Assembly: GCA_000316135.1 (NCBI GenBank) | Contig: JH993980.1 | Coordinates: 1-32,282 of the forward strand | Length of the DNA: 32,282 nucleotides | Source of the DNA: Trachipleistophora hominis | Lineage: Eukaryota; Microsporidia; Pleistophoridae | Direction of reading: 5' to 3' | Part shown: piece after piece, positions 12,028-22,373 of the stretch | How positions within the stretch are numbered: position 1 is the stretch's first letter | How the letters are laid out: every line of letters starts with the position of its first letter | Notes under the pieces: model-generated | Database searches by the model: none | What the model was told of the DNA's origin: nothing | Seen by the model: only the letters and a program-made list of their open reading frames with translations | Program-made: the position numbers and the translations under genes

Positions 12028-12846
12028 CCTCTAACCCTAATCTAAGGCGTTAGACGGATACATATTTCACCTTGATAGCGAAAAATACAGGGTGTGGAGA
12101 AATGCAGCTTGTATATGAATTGCTTTGCTGTTTTCTTGTTTCATAACTTCGAAATTGTCTAGACAAAGTGGTGATTAAACCAAATATAGCTTGTAAGGAG
12201 TAAGGCGCAATCAATTATACAACGAGCCATTTTGATACATGTAAAATTTACACAACAGCTACAAAGCCTGTAGTGTTGGTTTATTCATGGACACATTCTG
12301 CACATAAGTTTCATTTTGATAGCAAATTTAGACCTGAAATATATATTATCTACCAAATAGATTCTTTATCGGTCAGATATTTGATAACTTCTTTCTTGTG
12401 CATTTTAATTTAATATTGCTCATATTTAGCACCACATGCTACGTTGTTCTAATCTTATCTGTGAAACAAGCACTTTAAAATAACCGATTCCTGAAAAAGC
12501 ATTCTATTCCACCTTTATACATTGTTTGTTTCAATTATTCTGGATTTACCTACTAATTTACTATAACCCTGTCATACGCCCGGTTAACCCGACAATCCCA
12601 ATAATGTTATGTTAATGGCTGTGATGAACGTAGAATAATCTAATAATAATAACTAAACTCATATCTATCCTCAAAACAACAACCTCTATGTTACCATTCA
12701 TAAGTTACTTTTGAACGAAAACGTCATCGTAAACACAAAAAATATTCTTGTGTTTGTATAGTAAGACAAACATTTTAGAAATCTACCGATTGTATCCGAA
12801 GCCGATGTAGTGGTGTGTAAATGTTTGAAATGAACTTCCTTTTCAG
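12028..12846. other. No gene established
   Basis: AT-rich spacer. One GT-AG pair here could be an 86-bp intron: GTAAGA at 12761 and TTTTCAG ending at 12846. The 19 codons before the GT are open in the phase that joins the frame at 12847, giving a short basic segment (FERKRHRKHKKYSC) ahead of it. This is a paper reconstruction of a possible splice and has no further support. Confidence 0.25.
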
Positions 12847-12996
12847 GTTTACAAGATGTTATTTGAAGACTTAGAGTCTTTGAAATGTGTATATCAAGGA
12901 CGTATTCCTATTACCAAATTAGATATTTGGACTTTTGCGCAAAGTGTCGTAAATATAAATGTATTCAACGACTTTGGAGTGTTTGATAAGGATTAA
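12847..12996 (+). other. Coding-like open stretch after TTTTCAG, exon-like
   Basis: Directly after a good 3' splice-site string (CTTCCTTTTCAG, ending at 12846) a frame opens in phase 0 and runs 49 codons to a TAA at 12994-12996, with an ATG at 12856. The peptide includes MLFEDLESLKCVYQGRIPIT and ends NDFGVFDKD. Thirteen of the 46 codons from the ATG begin with G, which is high for this DNA. It could be a terminal exon of a small spliced gene, a relict exon, or chance. No family is recognised. Confidence 0.18.
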
Positions 12997-13429
12997 GTTC
13001 TGAATATACATCGTTTTTCTTAATTGCAACGCCAAATAGTTGCAGGATATCTTAATCGTAACTAAATAGCGTATAACAGTTACTAGTCGGCTATCACATA
13101 GCCTAATCGCTGTTTAATGGTTCTCCGTGTGTGCAATGATGCAATGCTTTTCGGTTCCTTAATTGAAAATAATAGCACAGATTTTTTGACCTGGTTTGTT
13201 GCCGCACACGAAATATAATCAAAGGTTAGTGTAAGATGTTTTAAACGTTTGGTTGTACTGAACTGTAACAACAGTAGAACCATCAGCTGCTGTCGCACAT
13301 GGATAAACATCCAGTTCGTGGTATATCTCAACACTTCGCCACAAGCAGCATGCCAAAACTCGAATCACAGGTTGAACAACATGCAACAATATCAGAGAGA
13401 TTACAGCAACTAAATCATACCACAACAGC
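12997..13429. other. Transition into AC-rich block, no gene seen
   Basis: The sequence shifts gradually from ordinary AT-rich DNA towards higher GC and, from about 13,260, towards A+C on the plus strand. Two overlapping minus-strand frames (13083-13334 and 13219-13440) arise here because few stops occur in this composition; neither resembles a protein family. Confidence 0.45.
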
Positions 13430-14605
13430 CCACCACACATCCATCAGTCGACTGTAAGGCCGCCATGCTGCTATCCACTTGCAAACTGGCTCCAACAACA
13501 ACGCTGATTGCAGGACTTAATATTGTTCGCTATGCACACATCAATAAGCAGGCATGCTCTCAATAACTGCATCGGTGCTGGATTAATTGCTGCTTTTTGC
13601 ACACCTACCAATTGCGAGCGTGCTGCCCAACACATAAATTGCTACTACTGAGTAACATCACTCATCTGCGTACCCAAACATCAACAACATTCACCGCTAG
13701 CCGTACATCAATCAATTACGCACACGAACGGCAACATAACATACAAACTTGGTTGCAATATTCACCAAAGCCTTACTACCACCTGCCATACACATAACAA
13801 CCGGCATCAACATTCACAGAAAAACTTACTTCACTTATCCACGCATACAAACATATCAACAAAAAACATCCCACAGTAATAACATTGATAGTGGGTCCTA
13901 TTATCGTCTGCCACACACAAACCACAGCAACACACAAAAACAAGTATCAACATTAGCTACGAGATTTCCGTCTGTCGTAACACACACAAACATCACCACG
14001 ACATAAAAATCACCAAAAATAACATTGATCGGGACTCATCACCACCTGGTGCACGCACAAACATTCAACAGAACACATCAACCGACAATAACATTGATGG
14101 CTAGTCTCATCATCACCAACTGATAACAAGATTGGTAACAAGACTCATTATCGTCGGCCACACATACGAACCTCTGAAACATACTCAAAACAGCGAGACC
14201 ATTCACAATGAGATATACATCGTGTGCCAAACACAAACATTAACCGAACACACAAATCTGGCCGCCACACTCTGCAGGATGTTCAATATCATCTACTACA
14301 CACAAACCAACATCAACATTCGGCGAATAATTCATCACCCGGCGCATGCACCAACATCAATAGAACACATTATCCAACAACAGCACCGGCAGCTGATGTC
14401 ATCATTGCCTACCTCACACACATCAGCAACACACAATAACAAGCATTAACACCCATTGCGGAACTGTTCAGTATCTGCCATACAAAAATCAATATAACAC
14501 ACCACCCGACAATAACACTTATTCAGACTCATTACATCTCACTACATAAACACACACTTCAACAGCACATCATCCAACAACAATGCTTATTAGCACCTGC
14601 TTGTG
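13430..14605. repeat. Degenerate AC-rich minisatellite, ~70-bp period
   Basis: An abrupt block of about 40-45% GC with a strong excess of A and C on the plus strand. An AACATT-type anchor recurs at 13739, 13809, 13881, 13949, 14021, 14090, then less clearly at about 14160, 14236, 14315, 14378, 14440, 14513 and 14579; twelve steps from first to last average 70 bases. Between anchors the units share GACTCATCACCACCTG, then CCACACACAAACATCAACA, then CACATCACCCAACAATAA. Units upstream of 13739 are poorer, so the left edge is uncertain. Long open frames inside (13597-13797, 13749-14006, 14132-14449) exist because AC-rich DNA rarely makes stops; the period is not a multiple of three and frames shift between units, so they are not a repeat protein. 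Confidence 0.82.
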
Positions 14606-16088
14606 CTTTCATGAGGGTGCATTCCATCTAGAACTATTTATATATGTTGTTTACCCAAAAGGTAATAATATGTCCATTTTTGACAGGTTGATTGAAAGTT
14701 GATAAAAATCATTTAATAAATAAATTATTCAGTTGTTGTTCTGCTCACACAATTTATATTTTATTTTATTATTCTTAGATCTATTTCTATTTTTGACTTT
14801 TTTTGGAGGTAAAAAATGCTTGTCTTGCTCCGAATTTATTGATATGCATAATGAACCAATATACATGATAAACTGACATTCATACTTTAAATTGCCTGTA
14901 ATTATTTATGTAGATAATAAAAATATGTTTTTTATCTATATTCAACGCTGTTTTGCACCTTTTTTGCTTCCCTCCCTTTTCAGCGGATTTATATGACATA
15001 AACCAGTTGAAAAAAATTATAAACGATACTAGGTAAGAAACAGTTTAGAATAAACGTTTTGAATAATTGTACAGTTCAATTTTGTTTTAATAATCCTTTA
15101 TGTCCGACTGTCAATGTAAAAAACGATTCAGATAGACAACAACGTGTTAAGGTAAATAGTTCTTGTTAACAACCGATTTATAAGTTAGGGTTAGAGGGAA
15201 AAGAGTAGAACTAGATAAAGAGACAATAATATTTTTATAACTACTGTGTCGTGCTTGACACTTGAATTTAATCATTGATTACGATTATCCTTGTGATTAA
15301 AGCTTTTATTTGGCCTTTAAACCAGTCTTGCTTTTGTACAAGAAAACACGATTCTACAGCATTCTTTATATACTATCATTAGTTCAAGAAAACGAATATA
15401 AACATATCTAAATTTGGTTATTATATATGTTGTAATGATGCAAGGTGTAAATAATCTAAGGACAAAGATGTGTGTGAAGGTAGTCGATTCCTGTTTGTAA
15501 ATAGTATCTCATAACATGTTTTGGTGAGGCGGTTAGACTAAAGGACTTGAATATATAAGAGTATCTGAGATTCACATATAGATTAAATAAAGTCTGTGTC
15601 CTTTATGTTCTACAAAATTTGAAATTAATCATACTGTGAAAACAGTTCTTTGGAGAAAATAAGAAACACTACAACATTGTATCCAGTGTTATGCTTTGGC
15701 TAGTTTATATAGACTTTAAAGAATTACATTTTAAAAAAAAAGAACGCCGATTTCATAATATTTGACTATGGTCGACGTTGCAGATGCTTATCTTGGTATT
15801 CCTAATTTATGTATTACTATTGAATGCTTGTAAAAACGAAGCATTTTGACTCAGATCTGGGTGTTATTTCATTAAATTAAAATGATTTTTTTAATGTACT
15901 TAATGACAGATTAGATTGGTTGGTTTAAAAACGACTCATCTTGCCATGATTTTTTTTCTTGTATACTAATATGATTACCAAGAAGCAATACTTGTTTCTA
16001 GTTTTTCTCTTAAAATACTCCAATGTTCACTGGCTTTTATCGATACGTATTCAATAATTTACTTTGGCCGACGAAAACAAGTATATTT
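14606..16088. other. No feature established
   Basis: About 1.5 kb of AT-rich DNA up to the assembly gap. A few strings near 15,330-15,850 faintly resemble the conserved core of the tandem array further right (for example TTGTAAAAACGAAGCATTTT near 15,829), but spacing is irregular and I cannot claim the array extends here. A two-copy TTAGGG-like string sits at 15184-15194. Confidence 0.45.
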
Positions 16089-16587
16089 NNNNNNNNNNNN
16101 NNNNNNNNNNNNNNNNNNNNNNNNNNNNNNNNNNNNNNNNNNNNNNNNNNNNNNNNNNNNNNNNNNNNNNNNNNNNNNNNNNNNNNNNNNNNNNNNNNNN
16201 NNNNNNNNNNNNNNNNNNNNNNNNNNNNNNNNNNNNNNNNNNNNNNNNNNNNNNNNNNNNNNNNNNNNNNNNNNNNNNNNNNNNNNNNNNNNNNNNNNNN
16301 NNNNNNNNNNNNNNNNNNNNNNNNNNNNNNNNNNNNNNNNNNNNNNNNNNNNNNNNNNNNNNNNNNNNNNNNNNNNNNNNNNNNNNNNNNNNNNNNNNNN
16401 NNNNNNNNNNNNNNNNNNNNNNNNNNNNNNNNNNNNNNNNNNNNNNNNNNNNNNNNNNNNNNNNNNNNNNNNNNNNNNNNNNNNNNNNNNNNNNNNNNNN
16501 NNNNNNNNNNNNNNNNNNNNNNNNNNNNNNNNNNNNNNNNNNNNNNNNNNNNNNNNNNNNNNNNNNNNNNNNNNNNNNNNNNNNNNN
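16089..16587. other. Assembly gap (499 N)
   Basis: An uninterrupted run of N. It abuts the left side of a diverged tandem array, a common place for assemblies to break. Its true length is unknown; the number of N may be a scaffold estimate. Any open frames drawn through it are meaningless. Confidence 1.
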
Positions 16588-17622
16588 GTCTAATAAGGCA
16601 AAACACACATAATGTTTAACTTAAGAAACCATAAGACAACCATTAGTGATCAAACATACCTTATACTTATCGAGCAGTTCACTAGTTAATATTTGTAGGT
16701 AGAAGCTCTGTATAATCCTGAACTACTTAAAAACATATTATTATTACGTTCATTTTGAACATCTTTATATGTTATACCCGATAAAGTAATTAATTCACTT
16801 GTTAAATTAACTATTTTACTATTCTGCAACTAAAAAGAAATACCTTGTAAATCTGATTTAATTAGTAACTGTATCAGTTATTTAAATAAGGTCTTTCAAT
16901 AAACAACTAACCGTCTTTTGCAAATGGTACAAGCTTAGAATCTTTACTTTGAATTATCAATATAATTATATTACCCATCGACAATAATCAAATTAGAGGC
17001 CGTATGCAATAATAGCTCTTCTGTATCCATTTTTCCTCTACTTTTGTTTGTTTTAAAATAATTATTAACTTTCTTTGCAGCTTTATGCACTTATATCTTA
17101 TCTTATTTATTAATTCGTTTGTGAACGGGCAATACACTATTCATGCTGCTAACACAGCAACATATCACTTTATTTATAATGTACTTCCCATTAAATACTA
17201 TTCGTTTAATAACTTCAGCTCCATATGGTAAAAACTGTCATTTTTACTAATTACGACAGTGTTACATAATCTAATAAACGCGAAGTAATTTAATGTTTTT
17301 AATCTTGTAATAATACAATATACCATCAAATAAAGAAAACAATTTTTTACTCATTTTTTGTCGGATTCGTACACTGTGTGAGAAAAACACATTTTTACGT
17401 GATTTTGAAATATGAATAAGCTTAATGTATATTTATATATTATAAGATATTACATTCTTATTTACTACTCAATTGTTCTCAATGTATCTAATATTACATC
17501 TTAAATTTTTACCAACGGATAATAGTGGTTTATTTATATTATTGTTGATCATATGATACAAGCTGGGTTATACCAATATATTTTAAGCGTTATTAAGACC
17601 TGTTATTTTTTCTAATTTTTCA

Positions 17623-17650
17623 TGTTCGTTTATACTGGTGTATACGAACA
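17623..17650. repeat. Imperfect 13-bp inverted repeat in monomer C
   Basis: TGTTCGTTTATAC at 17623-17635 and GTGTATACGAACA at 17638-17650 pair with eleven Watson-Crick pairs, one G-T pair and one mismatch, separated by two bases. It coincides with the conserved core of the one monomer that has no counterpart in the second higher-order copy. It may be a cruciform-prone site or simply a chance product of substitutions. Confidence 0.5.
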
Positions 17651-18293
17651 CATTTTGGTTTATTTCAAGCCCGAACCAAAAGCTATAAAACGAGTACTTT
17701 TACATTATATTAACCTTTATAATTGGTTTTTTATTTATCGAAAGTAATTATATTTTGTAAAAAATAAAATATGTGTTTATGAACTCAATACAGAAGTAAT
17801 AATATTATTAAAGAATAGTATATAATAGCATAATAAATTTTTCAAACAAATTAATAACTTTATTTTTCTAACATTTTTTGTTTCTACTATGTACACGTAG
17901 GAGATAAATACAATTTTTTGACATTTAATAATACTAGGGATATGAAGCAAATTCATGATTTGTAATATCCTACTGATGCTTGTTAGATCATTATTCGTTT
18001 AATAATCATCAAATTACACCTTATATAATAAAACAAATACGTTCGTAATTTGAAACTATTGTTAGGGTTAGTACGTATATTTACTAGTAATATAACAACA
18101 TGTCCACAGCAATAAAACATTTTGGAGATAAATAAAGCATATATTTTTTTCTATTTCTTGTATTAATCTCTATCGGTAGGAAACAAGCATATTTTTGACG
18201 ATTTTAAACTTATATTAATAACTTAAAATAATGAATATTATGGTGATATAATTCGGTATTACTCAGTAAACATTTTTCTTGGTATTGAATCTG

Positions 18294-18315
18294 TTCATAT
18301 TCTGCAGAATATGAA
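18294..18315. repeat. Perfect 22-bp palindrome
   Basis: The sequence from 18294 to 18315 equals its own reverse complement, centred between 18304 and 18305 on a PstI-type CTGCAG. It lies between monomers E and F of the first higher-order copy. The corresponding place in the second copy (about 20,090-20,115) keeps TTGCAGAAAGTAAAAATTA-like sequence but is not palindromic. Confidence 0.75.
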
Positions 18316-19139
18316 AATTCTACAGAAAAAATAGAAGTCAAAATAGAGAAATGTCTATAATGTTGTATTGCTATGTTTTAAGTGCAAACTATGCAAATAA
18401 TTTTTTGTAGATTTTTTGTTCCGAGCGTTCTTACGTAGGAGATAAACGCATGTTCTTTTAACATTTTATGAAAAGCGATAGAAAATGTTATTATAACTTA
18501 AAGTACGCTTGAAATGGTTATTTGCTCGTCACATTGTATCAAACTTACACTAAATTATTTAACAAATACAAACGAATTAACAAATTAGAAATCCTTTATT
18601 AGAACACAATAATATAACACTGTGGACATGCACAACTTATACTTTTGTCAGTCAAATTTACACGCACTTTCCCACGAACTCAAAAAGAATAATATTTAAA
18701 ACTTTGGGATTGCAAACAAACATAGTAATCTGCCTTTGTATCTAGACGGATCAAGATTACGCCGTTATTTTCTCTTTATATCACTTAAATGCCTTTCATT
18801 TATAGATAAATAATTCTCGATTATAAGCCAAATAATTCTTATTTATTATTTACTATAACCAGTAGGAATTAAGTGTGTCCATATATAAAATTATTGTTTA
18901 ATGCATAATCACACTTATTCTAATTTTCCTAATAATAAAAAGACAACTTGCAAGCGATTGATCAGTTCAAGAAACAAATCATCAAATATCATTTCATATT
19001 GTTCTGAAATTCCCATCTTCTGGAACTCTCTCAGTGGTCATGTACAATCAGTATAACCTGGATAAATCATCGACGCCGTCTGACATGCTCGACGTGAAAT
19101 AGAAAAAGAAATCAAACAAGATCAAAGTTTATTCGACAC

Positions 19140-20810
19140 GTTTTATAAAAGGAATAGCACGGCACGTGTCGTACATTATCGTTTCTTTGTTTGTGAGATA
19201 ACAATGCCACTATTTGTTTTTTATGCAACCTGTGATTGTTTGTAAAGCAAAATATCTACTTAAATATTATTTGTTAACAACTTTGTCTTTACATGGCATA
19301 AACTATCATTAAAACACATAATTTAATGAAGGAGAAGCAGTTTACTACTTAAAACCTTGTAGTAATATAATATACATGTAAATAAGGTGAACTACTTTTT
19401 CTTCATTTTTTTTAGTTTGTTATTACCTGTAGGGGAAAGACACATTTTTACTCGACTTTGAAACGTGATTGAGTCAGATATATATATGCATAATACGAAA
19501 TATTTAATCCATATTTACTACTTATTGGTTTCTTTGTATCCAATAGTTCTACGTTTCATTTGTACAGACCAATAACAGTGATTAAAAATGTCCATATGTT
19601 ATAAAAAATAAGTTAAAGAACACAGTATAGAAGTAAGGAGATTAATAAAGAATGAAATAACAACGTTTTCGCTCGGATTGACTGTTTTATTTTTTTAACT
19701 TTTTTTGTGTCTATTGTTTATATGTGAGAAACCGACGTTAATATTTCATATATTGTGAATATGCACCATGGTTGTGATTAATGCAATATTAAAAATGTCC
19801 GCTAGCTAGTCATTGTTTGTCTGCACACCAAATTATACTTTATATAATCAAACTGTAGTAATGATTAATACCAATATTAATTGATCATGTGATAAAATAT
19901 ACGTCTTGGTGTGGGTTTTTAAGTGCAAGCGAAGTACATGATTTATTATTAATTTTTGAAGTTGATCTTTATCAATAGAAGAAAACATATTTTGGATGAA
20001 TTTAAACTTGTGTCAGGAATTAGATAATAATATTTGGTACAATGATGTAACTTAGTATTATTCAATAATTGTTCTCCGTGATATTTAATTTGTAAATGTG
20101 TTGCAGAAAGTAAAAATTATACTGGGGTTGAGATAAAGATAACACTTTATAAGATTGTAATAGTACGTTTTCAATGCCAAGTAGACGAATAATTGGCTAT
20201 GTGTTTTTTGCATCAATCGATCACTCGTAGGTGATAAACGCTTTTTTAACATTTTATGACAACAGTAAAGAACAATGTTATTATAACTTGGAGTATATTA
20301 GAAATAAGGGTTAGATTGTAGTTATTCATAATGTGTTTTATTGAACCATATATTGTGTAGTACTATAAATTTTGATAAATCAACAAATTAAATGTGTCAC
20401 ATAATTCAAAGCATAGCAATACATCATTTTGTACAGGAATAACTTATATCTTTCTTTTTGAACCTTTATCCATTTTCTCATGCCCACGAGATGAACGATA
20501 TTCACAACTTTTTAATTGGTTACAAAGTATAATTAAATCTTTTGAGTAATATATATTAATATTACCATGTTATTTTCGCTTTGTATCATCAGACTCCTTT
20601 CAATTCATAGCTATGTGTTTATTTTTGATTTCTACTGCTTTTGTAGAAACATATATGTAGTGACTCTAAATTACAAGCCACCTCGTAGGTATAATTTATT
20701 TTGAGCTTAAATATCTTTACATCTATGTTGTGTGGAAAATCATTGTTTAATAATCGGCAATGCTTATTTCGATTCATACAAATATAACTCTTGTAATGAA
20801 CCATGTTTTA
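19140..20810 (+). repeat. Second higher-order copy, one monomer shorter
   Basis: Contains cores corresponding to A, B, D, E, F, G and H near 19193, 19427, 19732, 19973, 20226, 20485 and 20728. The offset from the first copy is about 2,050-2,070 for A and B but only about 1,790-1,840 for D onward, so roughly one monomer (C) is missing between 19,430 and 19,730. The strongest alignment is 18434-18510 with 20226-20300, where the core, the following TAACATTTTATGA and the AATGTTATTATAACTT string all agree. The right end fades near 20,810. Confidence 0.66.
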
Positions 20811-20924
20811 TTTAATTATTTGGTTCAACATATTAGCATACAAACATCTCCTCATTTGATAGTAAACATAAAAGCCAAAATGCGCAAAGTAAAGGTATGT
20901 ATATAATCCATTATATCTGTCTTA

Positions 20925-21065
20925 TTGTGTTTAATAGATTTTTTTGGTGTTTTGATGGCGTGTGTTATTTATTCTGGCGTGGTGTGTTTATTCTGGGTAG
21001 AGGTGTTTTATGGATTTAAACAGGTTTCGATGTACTCTAATATGCATATCATGGTGAAGAGGGAA
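20925..21065 (+). other. GT-rich patch with 60-codon open frame
   Basis: A short stretch with very little C or A on the plus strand, for example GGCGTGGTGTGTTTATTCTG. It supports a 60-codon frame (20925-21107) of hydrophobic residues that begins with a non-ATG codon; this follows from the GT-rich composition, since T-starting and G-starting codons give F, L, V, C and W. I see no reason to call it a gene. Confidence 0.4.
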
Positions 21066-21107
21066 AGATGGGCGCCCTGTGTTCTATTGTATTTATATAT
21101 AGCTTAA

Positions 21108-22373
21108 CAGAACTGTGTGGATGCATTGGATCGCAATTTGAAAAATGACACTGGTTTGAGCAGAGCTCTATAACTTTAAGATGAATTTTTAGTTTTAAGC
21201 GGCTATCTCTGTTATTTAAGTTGTTTAGTCTTCTATTTTGTTCTTGATTAATTTTAGATTGAATTCTCTTCTTTAATACATTCTTTTGCAGTAGTTTTCG
21301 TTACGTTATATTTTTTTCTCCTTTCTTGGACATTCTGACAAATTAGATGCCAAGGATTTCTACTGACTTCCTAACTTCTATTCATTATTTCTTAATAATA
21401 AACATGTAGCATAATAAATTACATGATTCACATGACATTAATTTTTGTAGAACCACCAATCACAACTTTTAGATACTTGATTTTTCTGTTTAATACAGTC
21501 AAAAAATGAAAATATGAAAGCACCTTGTAATTACACATGAACGTTTGTTAGTTTTTTAAAAAAATACAGCATTTTCTTATGCTCTACGGGACTTTGTGCG
21601 TTAACTTAAGATTTTTCAGCAAAATGGTGATGTGTTTCAGATACCAATTCGACAAAACGAGTTGATTAAATGATTATCAACAATTTAAAAATTATGATTG
21701 AGTTCTTTTAGGTAACCTTCATTTCTCCATAATATTAAAGCAAATAGACACACCTTTATTCGGAAAGTGAATTTATTCGGCAAAATGCATTCATTTTATC
21801 CATTTATTCTTCTGTAATGATTTTGGAGCTTGGGGAGAATAGCCTTATAGACATATAGACATGAACAAGCTTTGAACTCAGATGACTGCTGTACACTGGT
21901 TATTTTGCTGATTATTATAATCAATATCTGGCCTTAATAAGAGAGTACTGTGATGTACTTTCGGAATATTATTTGAAAGCATGAGAACTAAATAAAACAA
22001 ACTGCACTATATGGTATAAACGTGTTTTTGGAAAGCAGCTCCGCGCCGATGGGTTTTTGGCTGAACGGACATGCAATCCTACTGATGTTATTGATCCTTT
22101 CTTAGGCTGACTATCAGATATCATTGTTCAACCATGGAAAACATTTGCTGTTAATTTCTTTGTGGCATAGAACTTTCAGCATATAAACATATCAGACTAT
22201 AGACTTCCAAAACATAGGTTGTGACTTTAGCATGTGATTTCAATAACAATATATGCTCGTCGATATTACAACAGTAATATAAAAAGAAAATAGTTCACTT
22301 GGGTGTTGTGTTCATCATATATTTCCGGATCTGGGCATATCAGTTCAATAATATAGTTTATCTCTAGCTTAGA
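21108..22373. other. No feature seen
   Basis: About 1.3 kb of AT-rich DNA with no repeat or open frame of note. The 80-codon minus-strand frame at 22266-22508 overlaps the better plus-strand frame at 22374 and looks like its shadow. Confidence 0.55.

Larger units (their letters stand above)
17090..18990 (+). repeat. First higher-order copy of the 255-bp array
   Basis: Contains monomer cores A to H near 17121, 17376, 17638, 17896, 18174, 18434, 18673 and about 18,930. Clear matches to the second copy include TAAATACTATTCG at 17192 with TAAATATTATTTG at 19261, and the block after 18434 (TAACATTTTATGA, then AATGTTATTATAACTT) with the block after 20226. The last two monomers are the most degraded. 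The edges are set by where the match fades, so they are approximate. Confidence 0.68.
16600..20810. repeat. Diverged tandem array, ~255-bp monomer, higher-order copies
   Basis: A recurring core, best written CGTAGGAGATAAACGCAT followed by a T run and GACATTTTA and preceded by a T-rich TTTTTTGT string, occurs on the plus strand near 17121, 17376, 17638, 17896, 18174, 18434 and 18673, and again near 19193, 19427, 19732, 19973, 20226, 20485 and 20728. Successive spacings mostly fall between 234 and 305 bases, around 255. Corresponding monomers of the two series resemble each other more than their neighbours do, which is a higher-order repeat. Bases near 16,830 resemble those near 18,938, so the array probably reaches the gap. 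Identity between monomers is low enough that a simple repeat mask would miss it. No coding frame runs through it. Confidence 0.78.

Noticed and set aside
13597..14449. Overlapping plus-strand frames of 66-105 codons rich in T, H, N and Q
   Set aside because: They lie inside the AC-rich minisatellite, where stop codons are rare. The ~70-bp period is not a multiple of three and the frame changes from unit to unit.
14815..16080. Possible leftward extension of the 255-bp array beyond the gap
   Set aside because: A few core-like strings (near 15,339 and 15,829) do not keep the ~255-bp spacing and their flanks do not align.
16023..16619. Four open frames of 182-198 codons across the centre
   Set aside because: They are almost entirely N; only a handful of real codons lie at each end.
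12031..18071. Telomere-like GTTAGGGTTAG at 15184-15194 and 18061-18071, and CTAACCCTAA at 12031-12040
   Set aside because: Never more than about two units and in mixed orientation. Not an interstitial telomere tract.
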